DNA of 64,000 nt, from assembly GCF_003254585.1 (NCBI RefSeq), contig NZ_QJGZ01000035.1, positions 308,003-372,002 of the forward strand, written 5' to 3'. The position numbers were made by a program, and so were the translations under genes. Origin of the DNA: Flavobacterium sharifuzzamanii (GTDB lineage: Bacteria; Bacteroidota; Bacteroidia; Flavobacteriales; Flavobacteriaceae). Positions 55,838-62,810 of the stretch are shown one piece after another. A model generated the notes under the pieces. That model was given only the letters and a program-made list of their open reading frames with translations. It was not told the origin of the DNA and ran no database searches. Positions within the stretch are counted from its first letter, which is position 1; each line of letters starts with the position of its first letter.

Positions 55838-56722
55838 ATGGGAAATACAGGATATAAATCTTTTGCGGCACTAGAATTATACTATGTTGATGACGGAAGC
55901 TCAACAGGACAACCGACAAAACCAAATGTAGTTACAGATCCAGATTATATTGCACCCGTCTTAGATACTGCCACTTGTGCTCCTAGCGTAAGATATTATA
56001 GCGTAGAAAAAAGGTTAAGCGCCCAAAAAAATAACTGCGGAGCAGGATACACTGGCAGCATCGTGACACTTACCGCAGATGCAAATCTATTTTTTTCTAC
56101 GATAAGTCTTGCAGATGCCAATGCACAAGCCGATGCATGGTTGGCTGCAAACGTACAGACTCATGCAAACAATGCGGGAACTTGCGAAGTTACTTATATA
56201 CCTCCAACTGGTGGTGGAGGTGGTGGCGCAGGTGGGTGTCTCGTTGAAGGCACTCTAATTACATTACCTGATGGTTCAAGAAAAGCAATTGAAGAACTGA
56301 CTCTTGACCAACTCTTACTTTCTTCTGAAATTGAAACCCTTAATGACACCAATAATGCTGAAGAGTTATACAAATGGTCTTGTGATCACTTATCTGAAAA
56401 TAGAATTACTTCTCCAATAACGAAACTCTCTCATAAAGTTGCCCATAAAACAATTATTGTGAATGATGGCTTGTTTGAGGCTACTCCTACCCACCTACAG
56501 TTAGTTCAGCGCGATGGTCATTGGAGATTTGTTCCTTTAGGAGATATTCTAGTTGGAGATAATTTGTATACGATCAATAAAGAAATTATTCCAGTTACTG
56601 CCGTAACGATCAATTTAGAAAAACGAAATATCTATCCAATGACATTAAATCCATTTCATACCTTTTTTGCAAATGGAATTTTAACTCATAATTATAAACA
56701 ACCGCTCGCTCATAACGATTAA
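55838..56722 (+). CDS. DUF5977-like protein with C-terminal Hint (intein-like) domain (294 aa)
   Basis: After a short N-terminal part, residues 45-119 form the same DUF5977-like module as the upstream gene. A poly-Gly linker leads to a Hint domain from Cys134 (GGCLVEGTLITLPDG) to His284-Asn285 (PFHTFFANGILTHN). A block-B-like TPTHLQLVQRDGHWRF is present. Inteins cyclise the terminal Asn and need Cys/Ser/Thr after it; here Tyr286 follows and only nine residues remain, so splicing is unlikely and N-terminal thioester cleavage (bacterial intein-like behaviour) is more plausible. In a fibre locus this could detach or cross-link a fibre end. Function is inferred. Confidence 0.8.
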   Translation: MGNTGYKSFAALELYYVDDGSSTGQPTKPNVVTDPDYIAPVLDTATCAPSVRYYSVEKRLSAQKNNCGAGYTGSIVTLTADANLFFSTISLADANAQADAWLAANVQTHANNAGTCEVTYIPPTGGGGGGAGGCLVEGTLITLPDGSRKAIEELTLDQLLLSSEIETLNDTNNAEELYKWSCDHLSENRITSPITKLSHKVAHKTIIVNDGLFEATPTHLQLVQRDGHWRFVPLGDILVGDNLYTINKEIIPVTAVTINLEKRNIYPMTLNPFHTFFANGILTHNYKQPLAHND

Positions 56723-56783
56723 AATGGAATGTCAACTTGACAAATAACAATTGTTCTTTCCTATAAGAGTCTCATAAGTATTT

Positions 56784-56867
56784 AATCCAAATTCTACAGA
56801 AAAAATCTTTTTTAATTGACCATCAAAAAAATTTAGTCAAAAGAAAAACAACTGTAGAATTTGGATT
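56784..56867. repeat. Long inverted repeat in the fibre region
   Basis: AATCCAAATTCTACAG (56784-56799) and its exact reverse complement CTGTAGAATTTGGATT (56852-56867) are separated by 52 nt that contain a second small pair (TTGAC/GTCAA). It may fold as a large hairpin or mark a recombination site; it lies just before the first of the repeated fibre genes. The rest of 56723-56925 shows no gene. Confidence 0.6.
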
Positions 56868-56925
56868 TACTCGTATAACATTCCCACAGAAAGGTTTTAA
56901 AATAACTTGCAATTAACAATAAAAA

Positions 56926-57390
56926 ATGGAGACAAACCATAACAGAATAAAAGTCGCTGACTTAGAAACAAATGAATCAAACAGAATTCTAATTACTAAT
57001 GAAAAAGGTGAATTAACCTTTAATACTATTCCTGAAAAAACTTTTAAAACTATCAGCGGTGAATCTATCCTTGGAAGTGGAGATATAGCCTTATCAAATA
57101 AGCAAGATGTTTCTAATCAAATTAGTGTAACATTACCTGCAACTGTTCAAGATTCATGGCATGGAAAAACGGTAAAATTTACAGGAACAGGAATCTTAAC
57201 AATCCCCAATTCATTTATTAATTCAGGAATGTGTTTTGAAGGAATTACCAAAGTAGGAACATCTTTAACTTGGTCTATAACCTCTCCCAAAACATTTGAA
57301 TTTGGAATGCCTCCTGCAGTAAGTGAAAAACAGATTTTTACATTCATGCAAAATGAAGGTCAGCATTCAATAATGATTTTAGGACTATAA
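56926..57390 (+). CDS. Fibre module protein E1 (154 aa), paralogue of E2
   Basis: Starts METNHNRIKVADLETNESNR and continues ILITNEKGELTFN, a module that recurs at 58271 and 62811 and in decayed form at 59889. The rest (SILGSGDIALSNKQD, then a small beta domain ending HSIMILGL) aligns with E2 at 58271-58732. Short fibre or adaptor proteins of this type carry a conserved N-terminal attachment peptide. It is 2 bp from the propeller-like gene downstream; the pair E1+propeller mirrors the pair E2+LRR_5. Likely an adaptor linking different tips to a common base; inference. Confidence 0.65.
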   Translation: METNHNRIKVADLETNESNRILITNEKGELTFNTIPEKTFKTISGESILGSGDIALSNKQDVSNQISVTLPATVQDSWHGKTVKFTGTGILTIPNSFINSGMCFEGITKVGTSLTWSITSPKTFEFGMPPAVSEKQIFTFMQNEGQHSIMILGL

Positions 57391-57392
57391 TT

Positions 57393-58196
57393 ATGGGATT
57401 AAGAAAAACAGTTTTTGGAAGGTCAAAAATAAATTCTGTGTTCTACAGGGGGAAAGCTAAAACTAATTTATTAACTCAAATGTATACCTCTTTTAGCCCT
57501 GACGGAACAAGATTATATGCAACCTTACACAATGGGCCAGATTCGATAGCGCAGTATTCCTTATCAACTCCTTGGGATGTAACCACAGCAACCTATTTAA
57601 GTAAATCTATAACTATGACTCAGAACGGCGAAAGTCAGATTAGAGGACATTCCTTTTCTCCTGATGGCAAAAAGGTTTTCGTTTCTGGAACAACATCTAA
57701 ATGTATTTACTTTTATCAGCTTGCAACGGCATGGGATGTCTCTACAATTAGTTATGTGGGATATTATCCGATCGGAACAACAGGATATAATTTTTTAAGT
57801 TCAGACGGAATGATGTTCTTTAATCATACTGGCAGCACTCTTACAAAATACCTTCTATCGGCTCCATGGGATCTAAGTACCCTAACACCATCTCAAACGC
57901 TTAATTTTAGTACACATGGATTTTACGTTACTCCCGATGGCAAATCTATTTTATATACAAGATTGAGTGGCCAAAGATCAGTTATCAAAATAAATCTGCA
58001 AAATCCTTATGACTTGGCTGGTGCAATTACTTCTGAATCAATTGACTTATCTGCTATAATACCTGCTGCAAATTTTTATGCTGTCAATTTTAGTCCTGAT
58101 GGTTTAAAAATGGCTTGGAGCAACTACACATCTAGCATTTGGAGTTTTGATCTTTCCAAACCTTTCAAAATAAATGCAACTTTAAAAATAATTTAA
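57393..58196 (+). CDS. Beta-propeller-like fibre tip protein (267 aa)
   Basis: Starts MGLRKTVFGRSKINSVFYRG, a short leader similar to that of the LRR_5 gene at 58735 (NTVFGKQKIKPNTFIGG). The body shows repeated blades with SPDG motifs (SFSPDGTRLYATL, SFSPDGKKVFVSG, VTPDGKSILYT, NFSPDGLKMAW) alternating with STPWDVTTATY-like segments, typical of seven-bladed YVTN/WD-like propellers in phage tail proteins. There is no signal peptide. The common leader and differing bodies suggest interchangeable tips mounted by the same adaptor. Confidence 0.7.
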   Translation: MGLRKTVFGRSKINSVFYRGKAKTNLLTQMYTSFSPDGTRLYATLHNGPDSIAQYSLSTPWDVTTATYLSKSITMTQNGESQIRGHSFSPDGKKVFVSGTTSKCIYFYQLATAWDVSTISYVGYYPIGTTGYNFLSSDGMMFFNHTGSTLTKYLLSAPWDLSTLTPSQTLNFSTHGFYVTPDGKSILYTRLSGQRSVIKINLQNPYDLAGAITSESIDLSAIIPAANFYAVNFSPDGLKMAWSNYTSSIWSFDLSKPFKINATLKII

Positions 58197-58270
58197 ATGA
58201 AATTGATAGCCTCACCAAAATTTTACCACTAAAGCATTAAGGACTTATTTAATAAAAAAACACTCCTAAA

Positions 58271-58732
58271 ATGAGCACAAATCACAATAGAATAAAAGTC
58301 TCTGACTTAGAAACAAATGAATCAAACAAAATCCTAATTACTAATGAAAAAGGTGAATTAACCTTTAATGCTATTCCTGAAAAAACCTTCAAAACAGTCA
58401 ATGGAGAATCAATCCTAGGAAACGGAGATATCGACTTATCAAATAAACAGGATATCTCTAATCAATTAGAAGTAAATTCAAACCAAACCATTACATCAAA
58501 CTGGCATGGTAAAACTGTACTCTTTACAACTAACTGCACAATTATAGTACCGGCTTCACTACCTCAAAGTTTTATTTTTAACGGAATCACGTTACCCGGA
58601 GTAAGTGTGACTTGGGAAATTACAGCACCACATACTTGGCTATTCGGAACTCCTTCGGTTACGTCCGAAAAACAGATTTTCACTTTTACAAAAAGAGGAA
58701 ATACAAATAGTATTTTATTATTAGGAGTATAA
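58271..58732 (+). CDS. Fibre module protein E2 (153 aa)
   Basis: A paralogue of E1 (56926-57390), starting MSTNHNRIKVSDLETNESNK. The first 80 residues or so are almost identical; the beta domain diverges, but WHGKTVxFT and SEKQIFTF are kept. At the DNA level the first 100 bp are nearly the same as in E1 and in the N-terminus of the gene at 62811, giving direct repeats that could recombine. It ends 2 bp before the LRR_5-like gene. Likely adaptor or short fibre. Confidence 0.65.
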   Translation: MSTNHNRIKVSDLETNESNKILITNEKGELTFNAIPEKTFKTVNGESILGNGDIDLSNKQDISNQLEVNSNQTITSNWHGKTVLFTTNCTIIVPASLPQSFIFNGITLPGVSVTWEITAPHTWLFGTPSVTSEKQIFTFTKRGNTNSILLLGV

Positions 58733-58734
58733 TT

Positions 58735-59835
58735 ATGGGAGCCTTATTACAAAATACAGTTTTTGGAAAGCAAAAGATCAAACCTAATACTTTCATCGGA
58801 GGGGTTTCTTCCTCTTTAAGTACCCCTGCTTTAGTTGCGACAAAACTCAAAATACCAGTTTCTCGGATTAAATCTTTTAGTATAGTTGAAAATAACATTC
58901 AATTTGCCGTAATAGGAGGAAGTTATATTTTACCAAATCTTAATAGTGGACCATTTAATGGCTTTGGCGAAGGTATTACTTACTATGATGACAGAGATGG
59001 TCTAGTGACGAGAGTTGCACATTCTTGTTTTAGAAATAGTGATTCTACTCCAACCCTATTATGGGTTAATCTTCCAAATTGTACAATATTTGAAAATTAT
59101 GCATTTGGTGGATGCACTACACTACAAACAGTAAATGCACCATTAATTACTACAATTGGTCAATTTGCATTTGCATCAACCAAAATTACAAATGTAAGCT
59201 ACAACTATTGTACAAGTGTAGCAGATTCAGCTTTCGCCGGTTGCATGCAAAACACTTCGGTGAATTTACCTGTTTGCACAACCTTAGAGCGAAATGCTTT
59301 TTTGAATAATTCAAAATTAAACACTGTTACATTACCCAATGTAACAACAATTGGAGCGAGTTGTTTTGAAAATAACCCAAATTTAGAATATGTCTCAATG
59401 CCAAATCTTACATCTATACCAACTGGAGCTTTTAGATATTGCCCTTTAGCAACGTTTAATTTTCCTTCTGTGACATTTATAGGTTCACAATCTTTTCGTG
59501 ACAACGCGGCACAAACTATTTTTTATTTTCCAGAATTACTTAGCGCAGATGTAAGCTCATTCTATGGAACTAAAGCGACTGATTACATATTTAATAAATT
59601 AACCAGTTGTGCCAATTATGCTTTTTCTAACTGTACTAATGCTGTTAATATAAACATCCCAAAATGCACACAACTAGGCGAAAATTCGTCATACAACAAT
59701 GTTTTTGATGGTATTAAAAAAGGTTGTTCTATAACTGTAAATATATTTCTGCAAAATAATAATACAAATACACCAGATGGAGATTTACAATTTGCTATAT
59801 CATCAAGATCTGCCCTCGTAAATTTTACTCTATAA
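58735..59835 (+). CDS. LRR_5/BspA-type fibre tip protein (366 aa)
   Basis: After a leader related to that of the propeller gene, the body consists of about 10 leucine-rich repeats of the LRR_5 (BspA) class. They read VNLPNCTIFENYAFGGCTTL, VNAPLITTIGQFAFASTKIT, VTLPNVTTIGASCFENNPNL and so on. Such repeats make right-handed solenoids used for adhesion. It has no signal peptide and lies 2 bp after E2. It is a second, unrelated BspA-like design in this locus beside the DUF285-type protein at 52295, which strengthens the idea of a collection of receptor-binding tips. Confidence 0.75.
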   Translation: MGALLQNTVFGKQKIKPNTFIGGVSSSLSTPALVATKLKIPVSRIKSFSIVENNIQFAVIGGSYILPNLNSGPFNGFGEGITYYDDRDGLVTRVAHSCFRNSDSTPTLLWVNLPNCTIFENYAFGGCTTLQTVNAPLITTIGQFAFASTKITNVSYNYCTSVADSAFAGCMQNTSVNLPVCTTLERNAFLNNSKLNTVTLPNVTTIGASCFENNPNLEYVSMPNLTSIPTGAFRYCPLATFNFPSVTFIGSQSFRDNAAQTIFYFPELLSADVSSFYGTKATDYIFNKLTSCANYAFSNCTNAVNINIPKCTQLGENSSYNNVFDGIKKGCSITVNIFLQNNNTNTPDGDLQFAISSRSALVNFTL

Positions 59836-59888
59836 ACCATAGCACATTTATTTAGTTCAATGAAAATCCAAACTCAATAAAAGAAACT

Positions 59889-60139
59889 ATGATAAACGGA
59901 AACCACAACAGAATAAAAATGACACACTTCAGGAATTAGTTGTCGCAATTGAAATGGTTCCCAATTCTTTAAACAGAACATTTGGCAAATAATTTAAATA
60001 CTAACTGAACTGAAAAAGCTTTAAATACCGAGACGAAAAAACTTTGCAACACCATCAAATTGATAAAATTACCAACAAAGACCTTCTTTCTGATTCGGAA
60101 ATTGAGCGTATAGCAATGCTTTCAAATATTATTTATTAA
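59889..60139 (+). pseudogene. Decayed fibre gene
   Basis: An ATG at 59889 starts MINGNHNRIKMTHFRN and stops, matching the NHNRIKV start of the intact fibre modules. Further on, in another frame, reads QIDKITNKDLLSDSEIERIA then MLSNIIY and stop, resembling the 'VDK.TGK.LISD.EI.RL..L.NY' segment common in Bacteroidota phage fibres. Frameshifts and deletions separate the two parts. This is a relic of a fibre gene lost from the series. Confidence 0.55.
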
Positions 60140-60153
60140 CTAAAAAACAGGAA

Positions 60154-60864
60154 ATGGCTTTAAATTCTAACGGCCCATTATCACTAGGCAACATCTGTAC
60201 CGAGAAAAGCATACCTTCAACAAATGCTTCTCTTACCACATTATCCACAACAAACATTAATGCGGCAAGTAGTGCAAAACCTAACGGCACTGCTCCCCAT
60301 AGCATAAGTGAATTTTACAATTACAATCATTCTGCAATACCTCCCTCGATAACTATTACTAGTTATAGTTCTGGGTATCTTTATTTTACTTTAAGCGGAA
60401 CAGGATACTCAACTTCTGCGGTAACTGTTAAAAAAAGTACGGTCTCTGCAAATGGACCTTGGACAAATGATACTAATTCATCTATTTCACCCAGAAATGT
60501 GGGAATTCCTTCAGTAACGACTTGGTACCAAATAGAAGATGCAATTAATCCGTCAATACTTTCTAATGTATATCAATATGTAAAAACTGATAATACTCCA
60601 CCGCCTGCACCAACTCTTACTGGATCGTATAATAACCCAGGAAGAGCTCTTACATTATCATGGAACGTTGTTACTGATCCCTCTAGTCCTGTTACCTACA
60701 AACTTTATTCTAGCAATGTTTTTCAGACTAACAACACATCAAATACAGTAACATTATATGGAGCATGGATTAATCAGGGAAGCAATTCATGGACTGTAAG
60801 GGCTGTAGACGCAGCTGGTAATATTTCTGGCAATAGTAACGCATACACATTTGTAGCTTCATAA
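60154..60864 (+). CDS. Fibre-associated protein with FnIII-like domains (236 aa)
   Basis: Starts MALNSNGPLSLGNICTEKSI; the segment SIPSTNASLTTLSTTNIN followed by a SISEFYNY block is a recurring N-terminal module in phage tail proteins. The C-terminal half (PPPAPTLTGSYNNPGRALTL, then VTYKLYSSN and WTVRAVDAAGNISGNS) is a fibronectin type III-like domain. There is no signal peptide. It follows the decayed fibre gene and precedes a 109-aa protein by 33 bp. Probably a structural or glycan-binding tail component. Confidence 0.65.
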   Translation: MALNSNGPLSLGNICTEKSIPSTNASLTTLSTTNINAASSAKPNGTAPHSISEFYNYNHSAIPPSITITSYSSGYLYFTLSGTGYSTSAVTVKKSTVSANGPWTNDTNSSISPRNVGIPSVTTWYQIEDAINPSILSNVYQYVKTDNTPPPAPTLTGSYNNPGRALTLSWNVVTDPSSPVTYKLYSSNVFQTNNTSNTVTLYGAWINQGSNSWTVRAVDAAGNISGNSNAYTFVAS

Positions 60865-60897
60865 AAGTAATAACCATTCAATTAAAAAAATATAAAA

Positions 60898-61227
60898 ATG
60901 ACAAAACTAATTAAACACAGCAAAGAAAATATTAATGTAAAACGAGAAGCCACAAATTATACTGCAACAAGCAATGATTTAAAAGGCCATCTCCAAGGTA
61001 TTGACAATGCATTAGGAAATAATCCTGGAAATGGAACTTCTGATCAAAACAATTTCGTAAGGAACATTTACATTGACATCAATTATCTAAATGCAGGTGA
61101 ATCATCAGAAATTACAGCCGATATGCTTAATGAATATTTTGCAGGTTTGCCCGATGAAGAAAAAACAATTTTAGACACCGACAGCAAAACAAATATTGTT
61201 GTTTTTCGACATGTTTATACGAGTTAA
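60898..61227 (+). CDS. Small fibre-region protein (109 aa)
   Basis: Starts MTKLIKHSKENINVKREATN. The stretch NYTATSNDLKGHLQGIDNAL resembles a short segment ('NYT...V.GHLQGID..LG') found in Bacteroidota phage tail-fibre proteins just before the trimer body. The remainder is a small alpha/beta domain. It lies 6 bp before the glycosyltransferase-like gene. It may be a truncated fibre or a fibre adaptor; no motif of enzyme activity. Confidence 0.6.
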   Translation: MTKLIKHSKENINVKREATNYTATSNDLKGHLQGIDNALGNNPGNGTSDQNNFVRNIYIDINYLNAGESSEITADMLNEYFAGLPDEEKTILDTDSKTNIVVFRHVYTS

Positions 61228-61233
61228 AATGAT

Positions 61234-61848
61234 ATGAATATTTATATCATTAGCTGGTTTAACAACCGTTTAAATCGGGTTCATAGCTTTAAAGAGTTAA
61301 TTCACCATTATTTAAAACTAGATTATAAAATAGTGGTTTTATGGATGAACGATGAAAAGTATAAAATTTCACATCCAAATATTAACTACATCAATTCTAA
61401 GGTTATCAATGCATCTGCAGCAAGAAACCAGCTTCTTAAAATATTTTACAATTCAGATCAAAATGAAGCTGTTTTCAGTGATGATGATGTACAAATCTTA
61501 ACCGACGATTTACTGCAGGAAAGTTTTAATGGTAATGACATTGTCACTTTTATCAGCCATATAAAGCGTAAACCTAAAACCTTCAAATATCCATTTTTCT
61601 CGAGCACGCTTTTTAAAGTTAAAAAAAATAGCACTAGAGTTTTTTTTGACGAAAACCTGCAAGCAAACCAAGATTTAGATTTTGGCTACAACTGCTTTTT
61701 TAACAAATTAAAAATTAAAGAAGTATACACTGCAAAACTTTACAACAACAAAGAAAATTCGGTAATGTTTCTTGATGAGGACGACCGGAAAAAAAAGAAA
61801 AAAGAAACATTTAATCTAATAAATAAAAAATATGGAATTACCCTATAA
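61234..61848 (+). CDS. Glycosyltransferase-like protein in the fibre operon (204 aa)
   Basis: A 204-residue protein with a GT-A/GT2-like pattern: N-terminal strand MNIYIISWFNN, then KVINASAARNQLLKIFY, and AVFSDDDVQIL with an Asp triplet in the position of the metal/nucleotide-sugar DxD motif. A later QANQDLDFGYNCFF segment could hold the catalytic acid region. It lacks membrane segments. Glycosyltransferases inside fibre operons may decorate fibre proteins or alter the cell surface. It starts 6 bp after the 109-aa gene and overlaps the next by 17 bp, so it is translated within the fibre series. The donor and acceptor are unknown. Confidence 0.65.
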   Translation: MNIYIISWFNNRLNRVHSFKELIHHYLKLDYKIVVLWMNDEKYKISHPNINYINSKVINASAARNQLLKIFYNSDQNEAVFSDDDVQILTDDLLQESFNGNDIVTFISHIKRKPKTFKYPFFSSTLFKVKKNSTRVFFDENLQANQDLDFGYNCFFNKLKIKEVYTAKLYNNKENSVMFLDEDDRKKKKKETFNLINKKYGITL

Positions 61849-62749
61849 TGCAGAAATTTTACATGTTATAGAATTAATCAACATAGGAAAAGGTCTCATC
61901 CCAACCTTAAGCGACAGCAATCTATTGGCCATAAAAGAGCCATCAGAAAAGGCTGTTCCTTCAATGAGTGAAATTATCCAAGTATCAAATTCAAATGGAT
62001 TCTATGATAATTATTTTACAGTTTATCAATACTCTTCTAGAGCTGGTTTTTCAATTAATAACTATAATTATTCAGACTTTTATCAATTTCCTGTTTTGGA
62101 ATTAGGTATTTTTAATTACTACGGAAATGGTTTAGCAAGAGGTTTCTCTTTTTATTATGACAAAACTATTTTTAACGATGTCCAGCAAAAAGGGATAGAA
62201 TATGAAAGCATAGATCCGCTTTATGCAACTCCAAATACCTTAGCTACTAGAGGATTTGTACTTAAAACAAAATACAAGCATATTTCTGAAAACAACACCG
62301 AAGAGGGTGTTTACAATGTAACGGAAGAAGATTTAGGAAAAACCCTTATTGTTTCGGCACCAATCCCAATCTCAATCAAGCTGGAAGCTATTACAGAATT
62401 TAGCTTTGAAGTATTTAATAATTCACAATTTCCAGTTACGATCTCTTCGCCAGATCCTTTAGTTTCTTTTTCCAGCAAAGCAAATAGCAACACGATTAAT
62501 ATTAAGAAAAAAGGGTTAGTAAAAGTATTCAATGGCTCATTCACTCAATTGTATCAAGTTGCTGGAGATATTGATAATACTGTAAACAACACGACTACTT
62601 CAGCTTTAAATAATTCGCAGCTAAATGCTGCGTATCCTTCAGCAGAAACTGGATTTAAAGTGCCTTGCCTTAATATCGCTTCTGGAGCATTAATGTATGA
62701 AAAAACAGCAAACGGTTGGATACAGTACGCTATACAAACCGTTAGTTAA
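61832..62749 (+). CDS. Fibre-like protein (305 aa)
   Basis: Starts MELPYNAEILHVIELINIGK within the end of the glycosyltransferase-like gene (17-bp overlap). The N-terminal part contains IKEPSEKAVPSMSEIIQVSN and a beta domain. A second domain from about residue 150 (NVTEEDLGKTLIVSAPIPIS) reads like a small beta-sandwich seen in phage fibre collars. The C-terminus has NNSQLNAAYPSAETGFKVPC, a motif met at fibre ends. There is no signal peptide. Likely a fibre or fibre-tip protein and possible acceptor of the neighbouring glycosyltransferase. Confidence 0.65.
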   Translation: MELPYNAEILHVIELINIGKGLIPTLSDSNLLAIKEPSEKAVPSMSEIIQVSNSNGFYDNYFTVYQYSSRAGFSINNYNYSDFYQFPVLELGIFNYYGNGLARGFSFYYDKTIFNDVQQKGIEYESIDPLYATPNTLATRGFVLKTKYKHISENNTEEGVYNVTEEDLGKTLIVSAPIPISIKLEAITEFSFEVFNNSQFPVTISSPDPLVSFSSKANSNTINIKKKGLVKVFNGSFTQLYQVAGDIDNTVNNTTTSALNNSQLNAAYPSAETGFKVPCLNIASGALMYEKTANGWIQYAIQTVS

Positions 62750-62810
62750 AACTTAAACCCTATTTTATTTTTTCGAAAACAAGTAAAATTATTAATTTCA
62801 ATCAATTCAA

